Part shown: positions 6,624 through 13,762 of the stretch, piece by piece
How the letters are laid out: the number at the start of each line of letters is the position of its first letter
How positions within the stretch are numbered: position 1 is the stretch's first letter
Source of the DNA: Eutrophobius sp051275005
Lineage (GTDB): Bacteria; Pseudomonadota; Gammaproteobacteria; Eutrophobiales; Eutrophobiaceae
Direction of reading: 5' to 3'
NCBI GenBank assembly: GCA_051275005.1
Contig: JBNMOP010000072.1
Location: forward strand, 1-13,762
DNA: 13,762 nt
The notes under the pieces: generated by a model
What the model was told of the DNA's origin: nothing
Databases searched by the model: none
Seen by the model: the letters and a program-made list of their open reading frames with translations, nothing else
Program-made: the position numbers and the translations under genes

Positions 6624-7706
6624 TTAACCGTGTCGTGCCTCAAATTTTTGCATAAATTCTACCAACGCATCGACTGCATCTTCCGGGACGGCGTTATAAA
6701 TGCTGGCACGCATGCCACCAACCGTACGCCATCCGTTTAGATTTAATAAACCATCATCTGCTGCTTCAATAACAAACTTAAGGTCCAGGTTTTTACTGCG
6801 CAACTGAAACGGAATATTCATTATAGATCGACACTCTATCGCAACATCGTTAACGTAAAAGTCCGTCGCATCAATGGCCGCATAAAGTTTTCTAGCTTTG
6901 CGCTCATTGATCACCGCCATTGCTTCCGGACCTCCCTGATCTTTTAACCACTTGAATACGAGACCAGTTAAGTACCAGGCAAAGGTTGGAGGCGTGTTAT
7001 AGAGTGATGAATCATTAGCTTGTATCTGATAATTAAACGAAATTGGTGTGATATCCGCGGCATTACCAATTAAATCATCACGTACAATAACGACGGCAAT
7101 GCCAGATGGACCTATATTTTTTTGCGCCCCGGCATAGATTAAACCGTATTTAGAAACATCGATGGGGCGTGCCAGTATATTGGATGACATGTCGGCAACA
7201 AGAGGTACATTGCCTGTATCCGGTAACCAGTTGAATTCAACGCCACCGATGGTTTCATTCGATGCAAAATGCAAATAGGCGGATTCTGGGTTGAGTGCCC
7301 AGGTGGTAAACTCAGGAATGTAGTTGTAACCCTTGTCCATGGTGTCGGCAACGATATTGACTTCACATAAATATTTGGCCTGTTCAATAGCCTTGTTAGA
7401 CCAGATCCCGGTACGTACGTAGTCTGCCGTCTTTTTACCACGTAATAGATTCATCGGCACGATTGCAAATTGTGTACTAGCACCACCTTGTAGGAACAGT
7501 ACCTTGTAATTATCTGGTATATGCATAAGATCGCGCAGGTCTTGTTCAGCATCAAGTGCTATCTGCTGAAAAGTTTCACTACGGTGACTCATTTCCATGA
7601 TAGAGGTGCCCGTTTCTCCCCAGTCAAGTAATTCGTCCCTGGCTTTATTCAATACCGGTTCGGGTATGGCCGCGGGTCCGGCACAAAAATTATATGCTCG
7701 TGTCAT
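6624..7706 (-). CDS. serC: Phosphoserine aminotransferase
   Basis: A full-length 360-residue PLP enzyme that converts 3-phosphohydroxypyruvate and glutamate to phosphoserine and 2-oxoglutarate in the cytoplasm. It may also act on the equivalent pyridoxine-pathway intermediate, as in E. coli. Diagnostic segments are YNFCAGPAAIP at the N-terminus, MEMSHRS (37-43), FLQGGAST (71-78), ASNETIGGVEF (148-158) and YAGAQKNIGPSG (191-202), with Lys196 as the PLP Schiff-base lysine. The C-terminal GGMRASIYNAV segment is also typical. AGGAG lies 11 bases before the ATG. No serA or serB is in the window. It sits between malic enzyme and the MetE-like gene; a link through serine and one-carbon supply is plausible. 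Confidence 0.95.
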   Translation of the reverse strand: MTRAYNFCAGPAAIPEPVLNKARDELLDWGETGTSIMEMSHRSETFQQIALDAEQDLRDLMHIPDNYKVLFLQGGASTQFAIVPMNLLRGKKTADYVRTGIWSNKAIEQAKYLCEVNIVADTMDKGYNYIPEFTTWALNPESAYLHFASNETIGGVEFNWLPDTGNVPLVADMSSNILARPIDVSKYGLIYAGAQKNIGPSGIAVVIVRDDLIGNAADITPISFNYQIQANDSSLYNTPPTFAWYLTGLVFKWLKDQGGPEAMAVINERKARKLYAAIDATDFYVNDVAIECRSIMNIPFQLRSKNLDLKFVIEAADDGLLNLNGWRTVGGMRASIYNAVPEDAVDALVEFMQKFEARHG

Positions 7707-7808
7707 TGAATGTTGATCTCCTGTTCGTTACGTTATTTAATTATTTAACTCTGATTGAGTATGTCAGTTATTAAATAGGGTAAGTACTATTTGAACGCAG
7801 GTTAGACT

Positions 7809-9554
7809 TTACCTGGTAAGCTTCACAAGGATTTTTAACCTCTCTTTGTATTCTTCAATATCAATGGTCTTTCTTGCAACGCCAGACTCCATTGCTGCTA
7901 CTGCGACAGCTGAGGACACGCGAATTAACAGTCGCCGGTCGAAGGGTTTTGGTATGATATAGTTTTTTCCCAATACCAGATCATGGCCTTTAAATCCCGC
8001 ATCTTCGGTGATCGGTTCCCGGGCGAGGGAGGCCAGGGCCTTGGTAGCGGCATGCTTCATCTCTTCGTTAATGCTATGGGCAGATGTATCCAGCGCCCCA
8101 CGAAAAATGTAGGGAAACGCACTGACATTATTTATCTGATTTGGATAATCACTGCGCCCAGTGCCCATGATTAAATCTGGACGAGTTTTGATCGCGAGTG
8201 GATAGTCGATCTCAGGGACTGGGTTGGCCATGGCAAAGACTATCGGATCATTATTCATGCTTTGTAGCATTTCCGGCCTCAAAACACCTGGTGCTGAGGC
8301 ACCAAGAAAGACGTCCGCCCCCTCAATAGCATCCGCCAGGGTGCGACATTCGGTATCTGCTGCAAGTTCTTTTAGATAATCTTCATCACCTCTACCCTTG
8401 TACACGACACCTTTCAGGTCAGTCATAATCAAATTAGCAGGTAAAACACCTAGACTAAGAAAATATCTGGCACAGGAAAATCCCGCAGCACCGGCACCGG
8501 AGAAAACAACTCGGATCTCATATATATTTTTCCCTATTATTTCCAGTGCATTCAATAAGGCAGCGCCAGATATGATTGCGGTACCGTGTTGATCATCATG
8601 AAAAACCGGGATGTTTGTACGTTTATTGCATTCCTGCTCTATTTCAAAGCATTCTGGTGCTCGAATATCCTCCAGATTTATGCCACCGAATGTTGGAGCA
8701 ACGGCGCAGACAATATTGATGAAACGCTTCGGATCAATTTCGTCGACCTCAATATCAAAGGCGTCAATGTCCGCGAATTGTTTAAACAAAATAGCTTTAC
8801 CTTCCATTACAGGTTTGGCCGCGAGTGCGCCAATATTTCCCAGACCAAGTACTGCGGTGCCGTTGGTAATAACACCTACCAATTGACCCTTCGCAGTATA
8901 TTCGTATGCCATTTCCGCGTTGTCTCTGATCGCAAGACAAGGTTCGGACACACCAGGTGAATATGCGACGGACAGATCCGCGGCACTACCACTGGGTTTT
9001 GTTGCGACAATGGCAAGCTTTCCTGGGCGGCCGATAGAGTGATATTTCAATGCCCAATCTGCCATCAATTGGCGTTTAATAGGTTCGAAGGTTGCTACAA
9101 TTTTTGCAAGTTCAGGATCGTTCTTATCGATTTGACTAAATAGTCGTGCATCCTGCTGTTGCAGTCGCTCGGTCATTACCTGTCCAAGAGACTTCATGAT
9201 TTTTACCGCGAGGGGATCATGATGTAAAACACGCGACCAAAATTGGTCAGTTGGAATTTCCAGTAGTACAGATGTTTCCAGTGCAATCAATTCACTGACG
9301 CGCACATTTTTATTAAACAACGCCATCTCTCCGAGAAATGCCCCGGTTTCAAGTTCAGTGACATGATTGCCGTTTTTTCTGACCTCTACACGGCCCTTAA
9401 CGAGGACGAAAAAGCTGTTCGCCGTGGAAGCTTCATCAATAAAGGTTTCACCCGCTAAAACAGAAACCTCATGACCAAATGTAAGGAGTTGCTGTAATTC
9501 ATTCGTTGTTAGCGCAGACAATGATGTCAATGTTGATAGGTCATTCAGATCCAT
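7809..9554 (-). CDS. Malic enzyme with N-terminal cyclic-nucleotide-binding domain
   Basis: A 581-residue two-domain protein. Residues about 8-135 form a CAP/cNMP-binding domain with a phosphate-binding cassette around GEMALF (75-80) and Arg85. Residues about 150-575 form a malic enzyme that oxidatively decarboxylates malate to pyruvate. Key catalytic segments are AYSPGV with Tyr198, EGKAILFKQFADIDAFDIEV (251-270) with Lys253, FHDDQHGTAI (318-327) with the metal-ligand Asp, the dinucleotide-binding FSGAGAAGFS (351-360) and ANPVPEI (443-449). The catalytic part resembles the first half of MaeB but lacks the C-terminal phosphotransacetylase-like domain. NAD versus NADP preference is not clear from sequence. 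The added domain suggests allosteric control by cAMP, cGMP or another ligand, but this is inference. There is no strong Shine-Dalgarno sequence before the ATG. Neighbours are ald upstream and serC downstream. Confidence 0.92.
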   Translation of the reverse strand: MDLNDLSTLTSLSALTTNELQQLLTFGHEVSVLAGETFIDEASTANSFFVLVKGRVEVRKNGNHVTELETGAFLGEMALFNKNVRVSELIALETSVLLEIPTDQFWSRVLHHDPLAVKIMKSLGQVMTERLQQQDARLFSQIDKNDPELAKIVATFEPIKRQLMADWALKYHSIGRPGKLAIVATKPSGSAADLSVAYSPGVSEPCLAIRDNAEMAYEYTAKGQLVGVITNGTAVLGLGNIGALAAKPVMEGKAILFKQFADIDAFDIEVDEIDPKRFINIVCAVAPTFGGINLEDIRAPECFEIEQECNKRTNIPVFHDDQHGTAIISGAALLNALEIIGKNIYEIRVVFSGAGAAGFSCARYFLSLGVLPANLIMTDLKGVVYKGRGDEDYLKELAADTECRTLADAIEGADVFLGASAPGVLRPEMLQSMNNDPIVFAMANPVPEIDYPLAIKTRPDLIMGTGRSDYPNQINNVSAFPYIFRGALDTSAHSINEEMKHAATKALASLAREPITEDAGFKGHDLVLGKNYIIPKPFDRRLLIRVSSAVAVAAMESGVARKTIDIEEYKERLKILVKLTR

Positions 9555-9627
9555 TGTCTCAATACCAAAAATTCGAATCAGAAAAATTCATAGCGAGTCT
9601 ATCCCGATGAAAATGTATTTCTATATA

Positions 9628-9655
9628 TTTCTATGCTGTTGTACAGCGATGTAAA
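9628..9655 (-). promoter_or_regulatory. Candidate promoter with operator-like dyad before the malic enzyme gene
   Basis: On the minus strand TTTACA (9655-9650) and TAGAAA (9633-9628) are 16 bp apart, each a partial match to sigma70 consensus. The spacer contains the dyad GCTGT-TGT-ACAGC (9635-9647), a position where a bound regulator would block polymerase. The leader to the ATG at 9554 would be about 70 bases. Confidence 0.3.
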
Positions 9656-9714
9656 CAATACGAATTCTTGTAACGTCTAATGAGTATAAACTATCTTACC
9701 TGCTTGTGTGTTGT

Positions 9715-10824
9715 TTATAGAATATCGTCTATTGGTTTGTATAAATCATTATGTCCGAGGGAGGTGGCGATAGTATGATTAGTAATAGCGCCCTGATGTG
9801 TGTTGAGTCCTTTGCCAAATCCTGTATCGGTTTTCAGGGACAGCAAGCCCTCTGCTGCAAGGTTACTGATATACGACAAGGTTAAATTCGTTAACGACAG
9901 GGTAGATGTCCGCGGATAGGCTCCCGGCATATTGGTTACACAATAGTGGATAACACCATGGGTTACATATACCGGATCGGAATGAGATGTGGGTCTTGAT
10001 GTTTCGATACATCCACCCTGATCAATACTGACGTCAACAATAACTGAACCTGCTTGCATGGACTTTACCATAGCCTCAGTGACGACATGTGGCGCCCTAG
10101 CTCCGACGTATAATACGGCCCCTACAACCAAATCCGTATCCACGATATGTGTTGCGATATTTTCAGGAGTAGATTCAATAAATTGCATGTTTGTTGGATC
10201 AGCGAATTGCATATTATCAAAACTGGCTCGAACGCGGTCAAATACGTATACCTCCGCGCCCATGCTATCCAGTGTATGCGCGGCGTGTTGCCCGACTATG
10301 CCGCTGCCTATTATCATGACTTTTCCATGCCTTTCTCCCATAACACGACCCAACTGAACGCCATTGCCACCATTAAAATCAGCCAGGTAATAAGTACCGA
10401 CATTGGCGGCAATATTTCCAGCAACAGCACTCATAGGTGCAAGTAAAGGTAAATGTCCCTGGTCATTTTCGACAGTTTCATATGCTATGGCGCTGGTCTT
10501 CGCCTTAATCAATGCATCAGTCAATGTTGGGGTAACCCCGGCTAAATGTAAATATGTGAAGAGGATATTTTCTTTCAGATATTGATATTCCTGTTTCAAC
10601 GGTTCCTTAATCTTTACTACCAGTTCCTTATCCCAGGCAGTTTCGGTTAGAACTATTTCTGCGCCTACTAGTTGATACGCCTCATTGGAAAAGCCAGACC
10701 CTATGCCCGCATTTTCTTCAATTGATACCTGGTGTCCCTCAGCGATTAATTGTTTGGTTCCCATAGGCGTGATAGCAACCCGGTTTTCCTTATCCTTGAC
10801 TTCTTTGACTACACCAATTTTCAT
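9715..10824 (-). CDS. ald: Alanine dehydrogenase
   Basis: A 369-residue NAD-dependent enzyme of usual family length, interconverting L-alanine and pyruvate plus ammonium. Residues expected for substrate binding and catalysis are visible: Arg15 in ENRVAITP, Lys73 in VKIKEPL, His93 in YLHLAGV and Asp268 in VSIDQGG. The Rossmann motif is GSGIVG (173-178), with acidic Asp196 ending the next strand, consistent with NAD. The C-terminal NMPGAYPRTST and GLNTHQGAI segments are also characteristic. AGGAG lies ten bases before the ATG. It is followed after 160 bp by the malic enzyme gene, so two pyruvate-forming enzymes are adjacent. In many bacteria ald supports growth on alanine or ammonium assimilation; which applies here cannot be told. 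Confidence 0.95.
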   Translation of the reverse strand: MKIGVVKEVKDKENRVAITPMGTKQLIAEGHQVSIEENAGIGSGFSNEAYQLVGAEIVLTETAWDKELVVKIKEPLKQEYQYLKENILFTYLHLAGVTPTLTDALIKAKTSAIAYETVENDQGHLPLLAPMSAVAGNIAANVGTYYLADFNGGNGVQLGRVMGERHGKVMIIGSGIVGQHAAHTLDSMGAEVYVFDRVRASFDNMQFADPTNMQFIESTPENIATHIVDTDLVVGAVLYVGARAPHVVTEAMVKSMQAGSVIVDVSIDQGGCIETSRPTSHSDPVYVTHGVIHYCVTNMPGAYPRTSTLSLTNLTLSYISNLAAEGLLSLKTDTGFGKGLNTHQGAITNHTIATSLGHNDLYKPIDDIL

Positions 10825-10938
10825 CTTTTAATTACTCCTAACTGTATATTCGATAATTACACCATCATAAGTGTCGACTATGTGTCTGAAACGGACGTTA
10901 ATAATGTTGGTTGCAAAATTTTAAATAAATTCTATGCG

Positions 10939-10958
10939 ATCAAATTAAAAAATTTGAT
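10939..10958. repeat. 8-bp inverted repeat with 4-base loop upstream of ald
   Basis: ATCAAATT (10939-10946) and AATTTGAT (10951-10958) are perfect reverse complements around AAAA. It lies about 115-135 bp before the ald ATG and about 75 bp after the DUF885 stop. It could be an operator for ald or an AT-rich hairpin ending the DUF885 transcript. The all but G/C-free stem and lack of a flanking T-run make a strong terminator unlikely. Confidence 0.35.
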
Positions 10959-11032
10959 ATGAGTATAATGTCGGTAATGTTGTGGAATTTTATTTTTGTA
11001 TCTATTTTGTGCTAAGTGATGTCGTGAGATAT

Positions 11033-12898
11033 TTAGTTTAGAGGCATTTGCATCCCTCTGATCCAGTTGTCTACGCGTCTTTCTAGAATTGACAATGGCA
11101 CGAAACCACCGCCTAGAACAATATCGTGATACTCGCGAATATCAAATTTATCTCCCAATGCAGATCTGGCCTTTTCCCGTAATGCCAATATCTTTAACAT
11201 ACCAATTTTATAGCCTGTCGCTTGACCTGGCCAAACGAAGTATCGTCGAACTTCAGCCTTTATTTGTCCTTCAGCCATCGGTATATTTTCTTTGAAATAG
11301 TTAACTGCTTGTTCTTCACTCCAACCCTTGGCATGTATGCCTGTATCCACTACAAGACGAACAGCTCGCCACATTTCTGTCATTAGACGACCAAAATCAG
11401 TAAAGGGATCCAAGTATGCACCCATTTCTTTCGCCAGGAACTCTGCATACAATGCCCAGCCTTCAACGAAACTGACAGACCCACCGTGGGTACGAAATTC
11501 TGGAATGCCTTCCAGCTCTCGGGCGATAGATATCTGTAAATGATGGCCTGGGATACCTTCATGATATGCAATGGCTTCCATTTCGTTTTTTGGCATGGAT
11601 GACATATCAGATAAGTGTGCATAGTAAATGCCGGGGCGAGAACCATCCTTAGTCGGAGCAGAGTAATGTTGTGGTGCGCCGTCACTTTCTCTGAATGACT
11701 CTACCCGTTTAACCACTAGTTCCGCCTTGGGAAGTATTCTAAAAAATTCCGGTAATTTATTGCGTATCGAATCAAGGTAGGCTGTAGCATCATCCAGATA
11801 ATCTTGCCGACCTTCATCCGTATTCGGGTAGAGAAATTGTTTGTCTGTTTTAATAAAAGTAAAAAAATCCTGTAGCGTGCCATTAAACTGTACCTGTTGT
11901 TTTATGATTTCCATTTCTCCACGTAAGCGTGTTACTTCTGATAAACCAATATTATGGATTTCTTCGGCACTCAAGTCGGTATTAGTGTTGTCTAATAGTC
12001 TTGCCTTGTAGAATTTATCACCGTCCGGTAAGGCACTGACGCCTCTAGCGACCTTATCAGCATTTTCCCTGTCACTCGCCAACCATTCGATTAAGGTCAT
12101 GTAGGCGGGTTGAAATTTTTCCAGTAATGTTTGTTGTGCACTCAACCTTAGTGAACTGGCCTGTGTTGACGTTATCTTTTTATCCTTCAGTAAGGTTGCG
12201 ATTTTTGCCTGAACATCACTCCATAAGGGGGAATCAACATTACTTGTTCTATCGAATGGTGCACCTTCAATCAATTTTTTTGAAACTGAGATAGCGCCCT
12301 CATACGCAAATTGTGGCGGTCGAACGCCTGCCTCGGCAGCAATTTGAGCCCTTTCTAATAATTGGAAGATTGCAACTGATATACCAGTAACTCGTTTAAT
12401 ATAAGCTTGCATGTCCTCAATATCTTCAACCTTATGCTTATTGATTAAAAAATTAGGTAATGAGGAATGCCCGCCATCCATTTGCGTAAAAATATAGAAA
12501 TGTCTACGAAAGGGCGCCATTGCCAGTGAACTTTCATAACGGTATACCCACAGGTCATAAGATATTTTTGCATCCGTAGTCAATGCACTGTAGTCAAAAT
12601 TTGCCTTTAAATCATCGACAGTGTTTGCACGCCATTGCAAATAGTCTTCCTTTGCTGCCTCACTATAATCATCAATCTGGTCATATAAATCTTTGCGACC
12701 AATCTCAGTTAAGGAAATAGGTGATCTGTTCAGTCCTTCTTCATATCTATCTGCAAACCATTTGTTGAGACGTACGGTTTCGGATGCACTTTCCTGACTA
12801 ATAGAATTTCCTGCGTTGAAGCAGCCGGTTAAAGATATAAAAGCTGAGAGTGTTATCAAATATAGATAAATGATAAATAATCTATTATTAAATATCAT
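11033..12898 (-). CDS. DUF885 family lipoprotein, putative zinc metallohydrolase
   Basis: A 621-residue protein of the DUF885 family, full length for the group. The N-terminus has a hydrophobic stretch (about 8-23) and a clear lipobox LTGC with Cys26, so it is likely anchored to a membrane and faces the periplasm. The zincin-like signature HEGIPGHH lies at 446-453, with a downstream conserved FVEGWALYAE (477-486) whose Glu479 may be a further ligand. The C-terminus has YFVWPGQATGYKIG (553-566), typical of the family. Peptidase activity is presumed from the motif; substrates are generally unknown. The ATG overlaps the stop of the upstream solute-binding gene (ATGA), and AGAGGTG serves as ribosome binding site, so the two are translationally coupled. 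A role in processing a solute that the binding protein captures is possible but inferred. Confidence 0.88.
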   Translation of the reverse strand: MIFNNRLFIIYLYLITLSAFISLTGCFNAGNSISQESASETVRLNKWFADRYEEGLNRSPISLTEIGRKDLYDQIDDYSEAAKEDYLQWRANTVDDLKANFDYSALTTDAKISYDLWVYRYESSLAMAPFRRHFYIFTQMDGGHSSLPNFLINKHKVEDIEDMQAYIKRVTGISVAIFQLLERAQIAAEAGVRPPQFAYEGAISVSKKLIEGAPFDRTSNVDSPLWSDVQAKIATLLKDKKITSTQASSLRLSAQQTLLEKFQPAYMTLIEWLASDRENADKVARGVSALPDGDKFYKARLLDNTNTDLSAEEIHNIGLSEVTRLRGEMEIIKQQVQFNGTLQDFFTFIKTDKQFLYPNTDEGRQDYLDDATAYLDSIRNKLPEFFRILPKAELVVKRVESFRESDGAPQHYSAPTKDGSRPGIYYAHLSDMSSMPKNEMEAIAYHEGIPGHHLQISIARELEGIPEFRTHGGSVSFVEGWALYAEFLAKEMGAYLDPFTDFGRLMTEMWRAVRLVVDTGIHAKGWSEEQAVNYFKENIPMAEGQIKAEVRRYFVWPGQATGYKIGMLKILALREKARSALGDKFDIREYHDIVLGGGFVPLSILERRVDNWIRGMQMPLN

Positions 12899-13762
12899 AA
12901 CTCACCTCTAATCGCCCGGACAAACAGTTGTTCTATATCCTCTTCCATATTGGTTGCATTTCTGATTATTTCAAATATTTCTGCATCTGATGCATAGTGA
13001 ATTGGTCGATCTGCATTTTCTGCAGCCTTGAGAAATCCAGGATCATGCATTGCCTCATTAAAGCCATTCCTTAAAAATTGTACTCTAGCCTGTGGTGTCC
13101 CCGGGGTTGTGGCCACAGGACTACCAACAGCGTTTAGTGAGTCCCAGGCAGTCAATATCTTTCTTGTTCTGTACGGATTATTTGTTTTGTCTATAAGTTC
13201 AAAAACTGCAGGTATATTCGGTAGATCTTTTATTCGTTCCCTACCGCTTTGCAGTATTACCTTTTCCGTTCCTGAACTGACTGCATATTTGGCACTTCCC
13301 CATGGACCCCAGGCACCTACAAGATTTCCTCTCATCATAGACTGTGTGACGACGGCAAGGGTATCAAACCCATGAATGATTTGAATATTCAATTCAAAAG
13401 CCTCTTTGCTAATGACGCCATCAATATAGCCACTTCCTCCCAGACCTGTTGCACCAAGTTTGACAATTTTGTCTGAGTTTCTAATATCATCAAACGTGTT
13501 ATACCCGCTCTCGGCTGTCACATACAATACACGTGTGTCAGCTGCGACACGGCCAAGATACTCAAACTCTTCAATGTTGTAATCTGCACCTTTGATGCCG
13601 GCAAGTTTATTGGTGACCATGGCACTACCATTCATAATGGCAATAGTGAGTCCATTTTTTGGAGAGTTGTATAATTCGTTGACGGATCGCATTCCCCCTG
13701 CGCCCGGAAGGTTGAATACCTTAACAAGTGCTCCGGTATGTTTTTCAAGATAGGGTGTAAGT
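12895..13762 (-). CDS. Bug/TctC-type solute-binding protein, 5' end beyond the right edge
   Basis: The frame stays open to the right edge, giving 288 visible residues plus the stop. The Met at 13692 is internal, since the codons before it encode family sequence including VKVFNLPGAGG immediately upstream. Family features are this PGAGG motif followed by SVNELYNSPKNGLT, the EYLGRVAADTRVLYV strand, LGATGLGGSG, and DLPNIPAVFELI. The pattern matches the plus-strand solute-binding protein at 4091-5164 (LGRVQKDTPVVLW, FPDVPTIFELI), so the two are distant paralogues. The signal peptide and start lie outside the window. Its stop overlaps the DUF885 start by four bases, implying one operon. No TctA/TctB membrane genes are visible; they may lie to the right. 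Confidence 0.82.
   Translation of the reverse strand, partial: LTPYLEKHTGALVKVFNLPGAGGMRSVNELYNSPKNGLTIAIMNGSAMVTNKLAGIKGADYNIEEFEYLGRVAADTRVLYVTAESGYNTFDDIRNSDKIVKLGATGLGGSGYIDGVISKEAFELNIQIIHGFDTLAVVTQSMMRGNLVGAWGPWGSAKYAVSSGTEKVILQSGRERIKDLPNIPAVFELIDKTNNPYRTRKILTAWDSLNAVGSPVATTPGTPQARVQFLRNGFNEAMHDPGFLKAAENADRPIHYASDAEIFEIIRNATNMEEDIEQLFVRAIRGEL

Noticed and set aside
10939..10958. Strong intrinsic terminator after the DUF885 gene
   Set aside because: The hairpin stem is almost wholly A/T, no T-run follows on the minus strand, and it lies about 75 bases past the stop; kept only as an inverted repeat.
12895..13692. Second solute-binding protein read as a complete gene starting at 13692
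   Set aside because: The frame is open to the window edge and encodes conserved family residues (PGAGG) just before that Met, so the gene is partial.

Overview
The window looks like chromosomal DNA of a Gram-negative bacterium. Two proteins carry lipoprotein signal peptides, there are two tripartite-tricarboxylate (Bug/TctC-type) solute-binding proteins, and the spacers hold extragenic palindromic repeats of a kind common in Proteobacteria. An uncultivated, moderately AT-rich proteobacterium, perhaps a marine gammaproteobacterium, is my best guess, but nothing here fixes the taxon. I saw no phage, transposase, CRISPR or tRNA/rRNA signal.

Layout, left to right. At the extreme left edge a minus-strand gene may begin at base 9. 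It has a good ribosome binding site and an 11-bp inverted repeat around its leader. Bases 10-471 carry no other convincing gene; they hold a 16-bp tandem repeat (149-208) and a mosaic of extragenic palindromes (209-404). Next come a secreted NHL beta-propeller protein (472-1626, -) and a propionyl-CoA synthetase PrpE (1806-3701, -). A 389-bp divergent spacer follows, then a lipoprotein solute-binding protein (4091-5164, +), the only clear plus-strand gene. After a short convergent spacer the strand returns to minus: a MetE-like zinc methyltransferase core (5279-6406), phosphoserine aminotransferase SerC (6624-7706), a malic enzyme with an N-terminal cyclic-nucleotide-binding domain (7809-9554), alanine dehydrogenase Ald (9715-10824), a DUF885 lipoprotein with a zincin-like motif (11033-12898), and a second Bug-type solute-binding protein (12895 to beyond the right edge).

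How the genes may work together. Ald and malic enzyme both produce pyruvate, SerC and the MetE-like protein serve amino-acid and one-carbon metabolism, and PrpE activates short-chain acids. This resembles a carbon/nitrogen salvage neighbourhood, but gaps of 102-217 bp argue against one tight operon for the Ald-ME-SerC-MetE set. The one clear translational coupling is at the right edge, where the solute-binding gene and the DUF885 gene overlap by four bases (ATGA).

The points most worth following up are the cyclic-nucleotide-binding malic enzyme fusion, the coupled solute-binding protein/DUF885 pair, the two related orphan solute-binding proteins with no membrane partners in view, and the structured leader at the left edge.
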